A stretch of 14,929 bases of DNA from JAAYFT01 sp041655755 (lineage in GTDB: Bacteria; Bacillota; Clostridia; Tissierellales; Tissierellaceae): NCBI GenBank assembly GCA_041655755.1, contig JBBAEY010000056.1, forward strand, positions 1-14,929, in the 5' to 3' direction. The notes under the pieces were generated by a model that was not told the origin of the DNA, made no database searches, and saw only the letters and a list, made by a program, of their open reading frames with translations. Both the position numbers and the translations under genes were made by a program. Positions within the stretch are counted from its first letter, which is position 1. Every line of letters begins with the position of its first letter. Of this stretch, positions 5,696 to 13,397 are shown in pieces.

Positions 5696-7087
5696 ATGAA
5701 ATTAAAAAACAAATTGATTCTTTCATTTCTCTTTTCAATCCTTATATCTATTTTTTTCATAAGCCTTATTGCCAATTCTATGATAAATAGAAGATTCGAT
5801 ATTTATCTAGTAGAAGAACAGCAAAACAGGCTTCAGTTCATTAGTGATGACATAAATGCCCTATATAACCTGAATGGATATAAGTTATACGAAAGCGATA
5901 TTAATTCCTATGCCTCTTTGGAAAATATATATATTGAAATCAAAGACCTAAATAACCAAACTATCTACTATTCAGCCAATAAAAATGGCATGATGGGAAT
6001 GGGTGGAAGAATGCATGGGAGAATGCATAGCGGTATGATGGGTATGAGGCCCATAGTAGAGGGAAAGTATACAGAGAGGTCCTTTCCCCTTATGGAGGAT
6101 AAAAAACAGGTGGGAATACTGATTATTGGCTATATAGATAATTCTTATCTGACGGAGGAGGCCCTGGTTTTCAAGGATACCCTCTCTAAATCGATACTCA
6201 TCTCGGCAGTATTTACCATACTAGTTGGCATGCTTATCAGTATCTTCCTGTCTAAATCCTTGACTACACCTTTAATTGACATCAGAAACACTGCCATAGA
6301 GATAAGAAAGGGTAATCTTGGGAGAAGGTCCAAAATAAACTCAAATACAAGGGAAATCTTGGACCTATCCGATTCCATTAATTACCTAGGTGAAAGTCTG
6401 GCTAATCAGGAAAAGATAAGGAGAAAATATGCTCAGGATATATCCCATGAACTGAGAACCCCCCTATCGACCTTAAAGTCCCACTTGGAGGCCATTATCG
6501 ATAAGGTCTGGGAACCCAATGAAGAACATCTTAAAATCCTCATGGAAGAAATTGATAGGCTCTCCAGCCTAATTGACGACCTAAGGGACTCTTTCAGGGC
6601 AGAGGAAATCGAATTGGTCCTAAATAAGACCAGGTTTAACTTATCCCTAGAACTTGAGCAGATAGTCGAAAGCTTCCTACCCCTTTATAAGAAGGGGGGA
6701 TTTTCCCTTGAGATGGATTTGCCTGACAATAAATATATCTATATGGACAAGGATAAGCTTAAACAGGTGATGTATAATCTCCTTTCCAACTCTATCAAAT
6801 ATCTGTCTGATAATGGACAGGTCATGGTATGCCTGACTGAATTAAATTCCCAGTTAGTCATAGAAGTAAGGGATAATGGCATGGGCATCAGGGAGGAGGA
6901 AATCCCTCTTATCTTCAATAGGTTCTATAAGTCGGATAATTTGAACTCCCATAATGTCAAGGGAACAGGACTAGGTCTAGCAATTGTTAAATCCATAGTA
7001 GAAGCCCACGGAGGAGAAATCCAGCTAAGGAGCAAATACGGTGAGGGCACAAGTGTAGCCATAAGTCTCCCTGCAAATAGCAAATAA
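5696..7087 (+). CDS. sensor histidine kinase with Met/His-rich external loop
   Basis: Membrane-bound two-component sensor of 463 aa. Order of parts: transmembrane helix 1 (about residues 7-27); external domain (about 28-162); transmembrane helix 2 (about 166-186); HAMP linker; HisKA domain with the phospho-accepting H251 in ISHELRTP; and an HATPase domain with N-box N361/N365, DNGMGI at 393-398, FNRFYK, and GTGLGL at 423-428. The external domain holds a striking cluster at 99-117 with eight Met and two His, including MHGRMHSGMM. Such Met/His runs are common in extracytoplasmic Cu(I)/Ag(I)-binding segments, so soft-metal sensing is a reasonable inference, not shown. The ATG is preceded by GGGAGG at 7 nt. 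The likely partner is the regulator at 4169. A strong terminator follows. Confidence 0.93.
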   Translation: MKLKNKLILSFLFSILISIFFISLIANSMINRRFDIYLVEEQQNRLQFISDDINALYNLNGYKLYESDINSYASLENIYIEIKDLNNQTIYYSANKNGMMGMGGRMHGRMHSGMMGMRPIVEGKYTERSFPLMEDKKQVGILIIGYIDNSYLTEEALVFKDTLSKSILISAVFTILVGMLISIFLSKSLTTPLIDIRNTAIEIRKGNLGRRSKINSNTREILDLSDSINYLGESLANQEKIRRKYAQDISHELRTPLSTLKSHLEAIIDKVWEPNEEHLKILMEEIDRLSSLIDDLRDSFRAEEIELVLNKTRFNLSLELEQIVESFLPLYKKGGFSLEMDLPDNKYIYMDKDKLKQVMYNLLSNSIKYLSDNGQVMVCLTELNSQLVIEVRDNGMGIREEEIPLIFNRFYKSDNLNSHNVKGTGLGLAIVKSIVEAHGGEIQLRSKYGEGTSVAISLPANSK

Positions 7088-7115
7088 TTGCAGGGACAGT
7101 ACTAAAGAGTTATTT

Positions 7116-7147
7116 ATAGCCATTGGAAAACCAATGGCTATTTTTTT
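7116..7147 (+). terminator. Rho-independent terminator of the kinase gene
   Basis: A perfect 11-bp stem, ATAGCCATTGG / CCAATGGCTAT, with an AAAA loop (7127-7130), followed by seven T residues (7141-7147). On the minus strand there is no U-tract after the stem, so it serves mainly the plus-strand gene. Its T-run touches the mtaD stop codon. Confidence 0.88.
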
Positions 7148-8435
7148 ACCTGTTAATTAGTTGCTTGGCATGTTTTTCTGCCATATATTTAATTTTTTCC
7201 ACATCTAGGGTCTTGATCTCCCTTTTTTCCATTAATATATTTCCATCCACTATGACAGTGTCCACATCTGAAGCCTGTACCGTATAGGCTAGAGATGAAA
7301 TCACATGGTGACGGGGATAAAAGTGAGGCTTATCTAGGTCGATAAGGATTAAATCTGCCTTTTTCCCTACTTCTATAGAGCCTATATCCTGATACCAGTC
7401 TAGGGCCTTAGCTCCATTTACTGTTGCCATCTCCAAGGCCGACATGGCAGGTACAGAAACTGCATCTAGGTTGACTGCCTTGTTCACCAAGGCAGCAAGG
7501 TTGATTTCTTCAAACATATTCAAATTATTATTTGATGAGGAGCCATCAGTACCCAGAGCAACTGGAATTCCTTTCTTTAGCATCTGGTCTACAGGTGCAA
7601 ATCCCGAGGCAAGTTTCAGATTGCTTCCAGGGTTATTCACTGGATACAAGGACTTTTCCTTCATTATATCCATATCTTCATCATTTACATGGACGCAGTG
7701 GGCTCCTATGGTGTGTAAATCCAATAGACCCAAATCGTATACATGCCTGATGGGGGTTTTCCCATATAATTTAAGGCTATCTTCCACTTCCTTTTTTGTT
7801 TCAGACAAGTGTATGTGTATGCCGGTATTTAGGTCCTTGGCAAGTTCCATGGTTTCTATTAGAAAATCCGGACTACAGGTATAGGGTGCATGGGGTGCAA
7901 CCATTACCTTTATCCTTCCATCTCCCCTGCCATGCCAGTTTTCATATAATTCCCTAGTCTCCCTTAGCTTGTCTTGGCTCTTGCCCGCTTCCTCAATTAG
8001 GCCTCTGGTCAGCACTCCCCTAAGCCCTGACTCTTCTAGCCCCCTGGCTACTTCATCCATGAAAAAATACATGTCGCAGAAGGCAGTTGTCCCCCCCTCT
8101 ATCATTTCAACCATACTAAGCAGGGAGCCCCAATATACGTCCTCTGCCCTTAGTTTGGCCTCAGTAGGCCATATTTTCTCACTCAGCCACTTGTGCAGGG
8201 GTAGGTCGTCGGCAAAATTCCTAAGGAGAGACATGCCAATATGGGTGTGACTGTTGATCAAGCCTGGCATGGCCAACCTATTCTTACCGTCGATTACCCT
8301 TTCAACCTCAAGGTCTTGCCTAATATCGCCAATATGGACTATCTTATTATCTTGGATATATATATTTGTATTTTCTACTAGTTCCTTCCTGTAGTCCATG
8401 GGGACAAGCCCTACATTCTTAATTAATAATCCCAT
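7146..8435 (-). CDS. mtaD: 5-methylthioadenosine/S-adenosylhomocysteine deaminase
   Basis: Amidohydrolase-superfamily enzyme of the MtaD/TrzN group that deaminates methylthioadenosine, S-adenosylhomocysteine and often other adenosine derivatives to inosine forms, in methionine/SAM by-product salvage. It keeps the metal ligands H63 and H65 in NSHTHIGMS, H209 in HIHLSE with E212, and D297 in LGTDGSSSNNN; H182 in APHAPYTCSP is also conserved. The length of 429 aa is typical. The ATG is preceded by GGAGGAGGG. It is the last gene of an operon behind the ECF S component (15-bp gap) and the DUF1893 gene. Related deaminases (guanine, chlorohydrolases) share the fold, but PHAPYTCSP and the GTDGSSSNN stretch favour MtaD. 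The exact substrate is less certain than the family. Confidence 0.9.
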   Translation of the reverse strand: MGLLIKNVGLVPMDYRKELVENTNIYIQDNKIVHIGDIRQDLEVERVIDGKNRLAMPGLINSHTHIGMSLLRNFADDLPLHKWLSEKIWPTEAKLRAEDVYWGSLLSMVEMIEGGTTAFCDMYFFMDEVARGLEESGLRGVLTRGLIEEAGKSQDKLRETRELYENWHGRGDGRIKVMVAPHAPYTCSPDFLIETMELAKDLNTGIHIHLSETKKEVEDSLKLYGKTPIRHVYDLGLLDLHTIGAHCVHVNDEDMDIMKEKSLYPVNNPGSNLKLASGFAPVDQMLKKGIPVALGTDGSSSNNNLNMFEEINLAALVNKAVNLDAVSVPAMSALEMATVNGAKALDWYQDIGSIEVGKKADLILIDLDKPHFYPRHHVISSLAYTVQASDVDTVIVDGNILMEKREIKTLDVEKIKYMAEKHAKQLINR

Positions 8436-8450
8436 CTTAACCCTCCTCCT

Positions 8451-8978
8451 TTAATCTAGATTTAAGGTAGTATATCTAACTATGCCATGTATCAGTATGG
8501 GTATAAGGATTAATTGTATTACAATCCCCGGTATACCCGATGTAGTGGCACCAATTACAAAGGTAATTGGCTCTAGGGGAATGGCAAAAAATATAGCTAG
8601 GATAAAGACTATTAGGCCTGCTGTAAGCCTTCCTCCTATCATGGACAAGATCAAGGCTATTACTGAAGGAAGTTTAAATTTCCTATAAAATATGGAGGCT
8701 AGTAGGCCGTAAATCCCCAGTTCAAAGGTCATTATTATTGCCATGGGAAAAAGTACGGGCATGCCTGTCAATGCACTATTGATTAGGGGAGTCAGGATGC
8801 CCAGCAGAAATGCTAGATATGCTGGCAGCAAAAAACCACCTATTAGAACAGGTATGTGCATCGGCAGAAATATTGTCCCTGGTATACCTGTGCTATGAAA
8901 TATATAGGGCACAATAATTCCTATTGCAAGCATTAACCCTGCTACTACTAAGTTTCTTACGTGATTTCTTTCGTTCAT
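8451..8978 (-). CDS. ECF transporter S component, substrate unknown
   Basis: Small integral membrane protein (175 aa) with about five to six hydrophobic helices and short loops, including the segment GTIFLPMHIPVLIGGFLL near residues 35-52. The pattern matches substrate-binding S components of energy-coupling-factor vitamin/metabolite importers. No ATPase or T subunit is nearby, so it would use a shared EcfA/A'/T module elsewhere. Start choice: the frame extends to a TTG at 9008, but AGGAGG lies 6 nt before the ATG at 8978, giving MNERNHVRNL. It lies between the DUF1893 gene and mtaD in one operon; that context suggests a nucleoside, methylthioadenosine or methionine-related substrate, as inference only. 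Confidence 0.8.
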   Translation of the reverse strand: MNERNHVRNLVVAGLMLAIGIIVPYIFHSTGIPGTIFLPMHIPVLIGGFLLPAYLAFLLGILTPLINSALTGMPVLFPMAIIMTFELGIYGLLASIFYRKFKLPSVIALILSMIGGRLTAGLIVFILAIFFAIPLEPITFVIGATTSGIPGIVIQLILIPILIHGIVRYTTLNLD

Positions 8979-9008
8979 ATAATTCCTCCTCATATCTGTA
9001 ACTTTCAA

Positions 9009-9440
9009 TTACTCTTTTGAATTAATGGATGCCAAGAAGTTTTCTACCCTTTTGAGCAAAACTTCTGCCTCCTCTGTATCTAGGGATAACTTTTCTATAG
9101 GACAATAGTCGGTTTTTTCCCTATTCATTATATAGGGGCAGCTGCTGTCCATGGAATAGGGTATCTGGTGGCGATCCAGCACTCCTATTCCGTTTTCAGA
9201 TATTAGTTTGCCATATAATTCCTCAATGCCTATGTAGGTGCACAAGAGCGCCGCACCCTTTCCTATTATCTTATCGGCAAGGGAGGATTTATAGGCCTCT
9301 TCTTTCATGTCTACAGCCAGACTGTAAATCGGACCTATTCCCCTGTCCCTGCTCTTGAAAATCAATTTTCCATCCTTGACAACTACAATGCCCAAATCTT
9401 CCTCCACTAGTATCTTCCTTGCTATATCGATATCCTTCAT
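9009..9440 (-). CDS. DUF1893 family protein
   Basis: Soluble protein of 143 aa with no signal peptide or membrane helix. The order LGIVVVKDGKLIFKSRDRGI, then a central ADKIIGKGAALLCTYIGIEELYG, then a Cys-containing tail (CPYIMNREKTDYCPIE) matches the DUF1893 family, some members of which are reported to have a cytidine-deaminase-like fold. Function is not known. Conserved-looking Cys residues sit near 67, 100 and 112. The ATG is preceded by AGAGGTGA. It is the first gene of the operon with the ECF S component and the deaminase mtaD, and diverges from the thioesterase gene. TATACT at 9461-9456 is a possible -10 but lacks a clear -35. Confidence 0.82.
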   Translation of the reverse strand: MKDIDIARKILVEEDLGIVVVKDGKLIFKSRDRGIGPIYSLAVDMKEEAYKSSLADKIIGKGAALLCTYIGIEELYGKLISENGIGVLDRHQIPYSMDSSCPYIMNREKTDYCPIEKLSLDTEEAEVLLKRVENFLASINSKE

Positions 9441-9535
9441 CTAATCACCTCTATTAGTATAATCTTGTCTTTTCTATACCTAGTAATACTATATCATCTT
9501 GGCGACAAATAATAAACACTTGGGGAATAAAGAAT

Positions 9536-9563
9536 TTGACTTAAATATATATTTTGCTATAAT
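9536..9563 (+). promoter_or_regulatory. near-consensus sigma-A promoter of the thioesterase gene
   Basis: TTGACT (9536-9541), a 16-nt spacer and TATAAT (9558-9563) with the extended -10 element TGC just upstream. This is one of the best promoters in the window, suggesting constitutive expression. The transcript would start near 9570, about 33 nt before the ATG. Confidence 0.85.
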
Positions 9564-9602
9564 ATGCTTTGTTGCTTAAACGAAATTCACAAGGAGGATT
9601 AT

Positions 9603-10025
9603 ATGGAAAAGATAAATACGTCTAGATTAGTAAAATTAGAAGAACTAAACCATCATGGAACTTTATTTGCAGGAAGGGTAGCTGAATGGTTTGTAGAATC
9701 TGCCTTTATAGTTGGTGCAAAGGTCACAGAAAAACCAGAAAATATTGTTTGTGTAAACATTCACGGCCTATCCTTTAATATGCCTGCCTACAAGGGCGAT
9801 ATAATAAATTTGGAGGCTAGAATTGCCAAGGTTGGTAGAACTAGTTTCACTGTATATGGAAAGGTAACAAAAAACAACAGTGGCATTATACTATCCGATG
9901 GCTTTGCCACCTTTGTATTTGTGGACGACAAGGGTAAACCTGTTCCCCATGGAATAGCCTTAGAAGAGCCAACAGATGAAGAAGGTATAAATATAAGGAA
10001 AAGAGCAAATGAATTGAGACCATAG
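9603..10025 (+). CDS. hotdog-fold acyl-CoA thioesterase
   Basis: Cytoplasmic hydrolase of 140 aa in the YciA/BACH-type acyl-CoA thioesterase family, which cleaves acyl-CoA to free acid and CoA. The family motif is visible as LNHHGTLFAGRVAEWFVESA (about residues 14-33); the residue equivalent to the catalytic Asp is Glu here. A second conserved stretch is HGLSFNMPAYKGDI, followed by GRTSFTVYGKV. Start choice: an in-frame ATG at 9564 overlaps the promoter region, while AAGGAGG lies 5 nt before the ATG at 9603, giving MEKINTSRLV. The gene is monocistronic between its own promoter and terminator. Acyl-chain preference cannot be read from the sequence. Confidence 0.88.
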   Translation: MEKINTSRLVKLEELNHHGTLFAGRVAEWFVESAFIVGAKVTEKPENIVCVNIHGLSFNMPAYKGDIINLEARIAKVGRTSFTVYGKVTKNNSGIILSDGFATFVFVDDKGKPVPHGIALEEPTDEEGINIRKRANELRP

Positions 10026-10039
10026 AACACAACCATGAC

Positions 10040-10090
10040 AAAGCCTTACCCACTAGATAATTTTTCTACACAGGTAAGGCTTTATTTTAT
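10040..10090 (+). terminator. terminator between thioesterase and ABC permease genes
   Basis: An 11-bp stem, AAAGCCTTACC (10040-10050) with GGTAAGGCTTT (10073-10083), spans a 22-nt loop and is followed by ATTTTATT. The minus-strand side lacks a good U-tract, so it mainly serves the thioesterase transcript; weak action on the converging ABC operon is possible. Confidence 0.72.
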
Positions 10091-11757
10091 TCTAAGATTT
10101 CAAATTGTTTTTTAATCAATTTTCCCAGTATATTAAACAATATAATAGTAGACAAGACAAATACCAGGATTAGAAGGCTATAAATCAAATAAAAATTGAC
10201 TTTGCCAACTGCCCTCACTGTCAAAAAACCAATCCCGCCTAGATAAAGGGTCCCTAGGCCCATGCCAATCAAGACATTTAGGTTTTGTTTCATTGCCTTT
10301 TGGGGATTATCCCAGTCTAACATAGGTCTCAGGATGTCTATTAGCATACCAAGCTGAGTCATGGGGATACTGCCCAAAAGGCCCAAAAAGATTATTAGGA
10401 GCAAATCCAATAACCCAAGTCTAACGATAAAGGCAAGGCTGCCCAAGAGGGCAATTATACCTAGGATTTGAATAAAGAGGGCTGATAGTAGCCTTCCTAT
10501 TATCTGATCCGACACCTTAATTGGCAGGCTTCTTTGTATCCATAGGCTCTTCCCCTCCCTTGAAAAGGTCGTCGTGCCTATGCTATTTAACATGCCTAGG
10601 GCAACAATAAAACCTGCAAGGCCCAGAATTAAAAATCCAGAGTTGGGACTCAATGCCTCTAGCACTGTTCTTAGGGATTGGTCTTCGCTGACGACTGAGG
10701 ACATAATCAATATGATTGGAATCATAATGACTCCCCCAACGGCATTTAGCAGGTAGACAGGGGTCTTGACCAACATGATAATCTCTTTTCTGGCTAGGGC
10801 CAAATAGGGCCTGGTTTCCCTTGATAGGTCCCTAGAATTTATCCTCCTAGCCCTTCCCTTTGATGCCGACATCTCAATGTTGCCGATTAGGCCATCTAGA
10901 AAGAGAGATTCAGATAAAATAATCATAATGGTAAAACTGATTGCGGCCACTAACAGAAAGGCTAGCAGGCTGACTAATCCGCTAAAATTTGAAGAATTTA
11001 CCAAGGACAGGGTAGCCCATTGGGACGGTGGAAATACCATGCCCAACTTTTTAACCAGAAGGTTTGAGTCTGTAATTAAATTTATAAGAAAGTTATCGCC
11101 TTCCATCAAGGATTTCTGTGCTATTGTCTGCATTTTAAGCTGAAAATATATCATGGCAGCTACAAAGATTACTGCACTTATTGTCCTTATTAGGTCTTTT
11201 TTCCCACCTATATTTGTATATTTCATAAATATCATAATTAGGATAGATGCCAATACAAGGGGTATCACTGGTAGAAAACCTATCAAGATAAGGGAGTAAA
11301 TCCAGTATAGGAGCCCCTCTCCACCCTTTAAGCCATAGATTATAATGAAGGGAAGTATAATGGGCAGGGAGGTCAAATACTCGCTTATCATCAGGGTAAC
11401 AAATTTTGAACCTATAATATAGGAGGGCTTAATGGGCAGGGGAACTAAATGGCCCATATCGTTGGAGAAATAATACTTGCTCATTACATATAGGAGGCCA
11501 AATACAAATACTAAAATCTGTGAGGATAGGAAGCCTGAGAGTAAAAACATGGATTTCTGTCCAATTTGGCTGTAGACCGTGTACATGGCTCCAAGTCCCT
11601 TGACAATCATAAAATATGTTGGCAGCAGGGACAAGATAGCAAGCCCAAAGACTATAATCTGCCACCTATTTTTCTTGCTTTTGAAGCTGTAGGCAATGGA
11701 GGACAGGCCATATGTAGTATTGAAATCTGTCTTAATTAAGGAAATTATCTTATCCAT
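10087..11757 (-). CDS. ABC-2-type transporter permease (putative exporter)
   Basis: Integral membrane protein of 556 aa with about twelve hydrophobic helices in two clusters (about residues 30-290 and 330-550), separated by a polar stretch near 290-330 (KGRARRINSRDLSRETRPY). No periplasmic binding domain or signal peptide is visible. The ATG shares its A with the stop of the upstream ATPase gene (TAATG), so the two are translationally coupled and make one transporter. The order ATPase then permease and the ATPase subfamily point to an ABC-2-type exporter; the substrate is unknown. It resembles large multi-helix exporter permeases of Firmicutes rather than the 250-aa DrrB type. Confidence 0.85.
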   Translation of the reverse strand: MDKIISLIKTDFNTTYGLSSIAYSFKSKKNRWQIIVFGLAILSLLPTYFMIVKGLGAMYTVYSQIGQKSMFLLSGFLSSQILVFVFGLLYVMSKYYFSNDMGHLVPLPIKPSYIIGSKFVTLMISEYLTSLPIILPFIIIYGLKGGEGLLYWIYSLILIGFLPVIPLVLASILIMIFMKYTNIGGKKDLIRTISAVIFVAAMIYFQLKMQTIAQKSLMEGDNFLINLITDSNLLVKKLGMVFPPSQWATLSLVNSSNFSGLVSLLAFLLVAAISFTIMIILSESLFLDGLIGNIEMSASKGRARRINSRDLSRETRPYLALARKEIIMLVKTPVYLLNAVGGVIMIPIILIMSSVVSEDQSLRTVLEALSPNSGFLILGLAGFIVALGMLNSIGTTTFSREGKSLWIQRSLPIKVSDQIIGRLLSALFIQILGIIALLGSLAFIVRLGLLDLLLIIFLGLLGSIPMTQLGMLIDILRPMLDWDNPQKAMKQNLNVLIGMGLGTLYLGGIGFLTVRAVGKVNFYLIYSLLILVFVLSTIILFNILGKLIKKQFEILE

Positions 11758-12479
11758 TACTCCGTCAACTCCAGGAATATATTTTCTAGGGACTTTCTAT
11801 CTATGGCGTGACTTCTAAGCTCATCCATTGTTCCCATGGCTATTATTTTGCCCTTGTTAATTATGGCAATCCTATCACACAATTTCTCGGCTACCTCTAA
11901 AACATGGGTAGAGAAAAAAACCGTTTTCCCCTCATTGCACATATTCCTCATTACTTCCTTTAAATTAAAGGAGGATTTAGGATCTAGGCCAACCATAGGT
12001 TCATCTAGGATAAATAGCTTTGGATTGTTTAACAGTGCAGATGTAAGCACTAATTTTTGTTTCATCCCATGGGAGTAGCTGGCAATTAAATCTCCTACTG
12101 CATCTTTTATATTAAATAATTCAAGATAGTGGTCGAGTTTTCTTTGCCTTTCTTCTTTTGCTATTCCATACATGTCACCAATGAAGTTCAGATACTCTAT
12201 GCCCTTTAACCTATCATAGACCTCTGGATTATCCGGTACATAGCTAATCATAGACTTGGCTCTTAGGGGGTCTTCCCATACATTTACACCATCTATAGCG
12301 ATAGTTCCATCATCTGGCTTTAGTAGGCCAACTATCATCTTTATCGTAGTGGTTTTACCTGCACCATTGGGCCCCAAAAACCCGAATATCTCCCCTGGCC
12401 TAATATCTAGACTAATATCATCTACTGCTCTTATATTTCCTTTGGAATAGGATTTACTTACATTTTTTATTTTTAACAT
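11757..12479 (-). CDS. ABC transporter ATP-binding protein (ABC-2 exporter type)
   Basis: ATPase of 240 aa that drives the permease encoded just downstream. Walker A is GPNGAGKTT (36-44), the signature is YSHGMKQK (135-142) in place of LSGGQ, Walker B is LFILDEP (155-161), the D-loop is GLDP and the switch His is H192. The usual Q-loop Gln is replaced by D83 in YVPDNPE, as in EcsA-like and other ABC-2 relatives (PE/PD at this place). The ATG is preceded by AAAGGAGGGG. It is the first gene of a two-gene operon lying 117 bp after proB, behind the proB terminator, so it is probably transcribed from its own weak promoter. Confidence 0.93.
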   Translation of the reverse strand: MLKIKNVSKSYSKGNIRAVDDISLDIRPGEIFGFLGPNGAGKTTTIKMIVGLLKPDDGTIAIDGVNVWEDPLRAKSMISYVPDNPEVYDRLKGIEYLNFIGDMYGIAKEERQRKLDHYLELFNIKDAVGDLIASYSHGMKQKLVLTSALLNNPKLFILDEPMVGLDPKSSFNLKEVMRNMCNEGKTVFFSTHVLEVAEKLCDRIAIINKGKIIAMGTMDELRSHAIDRKSLENIFLELTE

Positions 12480-12502
12480 AGGTCCCCTCCTTTAGTCTTT
12501 TA

Positions 12503-12508
12503 ATTATA
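12503..12508 (-). promoter_or_regulatory. candidate -10 of the ABC operon
   Basis: A consensus TATAAT lies 24 nt upstream of the ATPase ATG on the minus strand. No good -35 sits 16-18 nt further upstream; TTGAAA occurs but at the wrong distance. The proBA terminator upstream makes an independent promoter here likely, but this assignment is tentative. Confidence 0.4.
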
Positions 12509-12568
12509 TTCTATAGTTCTTCAATATGTTTTTCAATGAATTTCTACTAGTTCTGTTAAAGATTTGGC

Positions 12569-12599
12569 AAAAAATATGAGCCAGATATATTCTGACTCA
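12569..12599 (-). terminator. Rho-independent terminator of the proA-proB operon
   Basis: On the minus strand TGAGTCAG (12599-12592) pairs with CTGGCTCA (12584-12577) over 8 bp with one wobble, around a 7-nt loop, followed by ATTTTTT (six T at 12574-12569). The first three bases of the stem are the TGA stop codon of proB. Confidence 0.82.
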
Positions 12600-13388
12600 A
12601 TGTGATACAAATACTGTACCCTTTTCCTGACCCCTTAGCAGGTCCAGTATTATATTTTCCTTTTTTCCCTTGGCTACGATTAGGCTGGCCCCATACTGGG
12701 TTACTTCCTTTGCCGCTAAAATCTTAGTAGCTATGCCTCCAGTCCCAAAGGAGGACTTAGACCCAATGGAGATTGACTTCTCCATTTCCTCAATGTCGTC
12801 TATTATGTGGATTAGTTTAGCATCATTATTCTCATTTGGATTCTTATCGTAGATGCCATCTATGTCGGATAAGATTACAAGCAGGTCTGCCCCCCATAAG
12901 ACCGTTGTATGGGCAGCCAACATGTCGTTGTCTCCAATCTTTATTTCCTCTACGCTTACGGTATCGTTTTCATTTATAACTGGAACTACGCCTTCATCCA
13001 GCAAGGTAAATAGGGTATTTCTGATATTCATTGTCCTTGCATTATCTTCAAAGTCTCCCCTTGTAAGGAGCAACTGACCTACATGAATTTCGTGGCCATG
13101 AAATACCTTCCTATAGGAATCCATTAACTCTACCTGCCCGATGGCACACAAGGCCTGCTTATAGTGGATATCTTCTTTTCTCGACCACTTGCCCAGCGTA
13201 CCCACTCCAGCAATCCTAGCTCCGGAAGAAACTATAACCACCCTTTTGCCCATTTCCATTAAGGTTTTCACCTGCACTGCTAGATTTTCTAAAAAAGTTC
13301 TGTCTATGCTGCCATCTTCACTGGTTAGTGTACTGCTGCCAATTTTAATAACTATCTTTCTGCTTTTTTGTAGTATATTTTCTTCCAT
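12597..13388 (-). CDS. proB: glutamate 5-kinase lacking a PUA domain
   Basis: Phosphorylates glutamate to glutamyl 5-phosphate, the first and usually proline-inhibited step of proline synthesis. The amino-acid-kinase domain fills the protein: KIGSSTL near the N-terminus, VVIVSSGA, VPVINENDTVS, GDNDMLAA, ILSDIDGIYDKNP and FGTGGIATKILAA. At 263 aa it lacks the C-terminal PUA domain found in the 360-370-aa enzymes of E. coli and B. subtilis. The stretch after VSSGA reads RIAGVG where an Ile/Ala is usual at the first position. The ATG is preceded by TAGGAG, whose TAG is the proA stop codon; the gap is 9 nt, so the genes are probably coupled. A strong terminator overlaps its own stop codon. Confidence 0.94.
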   Translation of the reverse strand: MEENILQKSRKIVIKIGSSTLTSEDGSIDRTFLENLAVQVKTLMEMGKRVVIVSSGARIAGVGTLGKWSRKEDIHYKQALCAIGQVELMDSYRKVFHGHEIHVGQLLLTRGDFEDNARTMNIRNTLFTLLDEGVVPVINENDTVSVEEIKIGDNDMLAAHTTVLWGADLLVILSDIDGIYDKNPNENNDAKLIHIIDDIEEMEKSISIGSKSSFGTGGIATKILAAKEVTQYGASLIVAKGKKENIILDLLRGQEKGTVFVSH

Positions 13389-13397
13389 TCCAATCTC

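Noticed and set aside
9564..9602. Upstream start of the thioesterase at ATG 9564
   Set aside because: It lies directly after the -10 element, before or at the expected transcription start, and has no ribosome binding site, whereas AAGGAGG precedes the ATG at 9603.
11757..12479. Missing Q-loop Gln (Asp83) in the ABC ATPase as a sign of inactivity
   Set aside because: ABC-2-type relatives commonly have PE/PD here, and Walker A, Walker B, signature and switch His are all intact.
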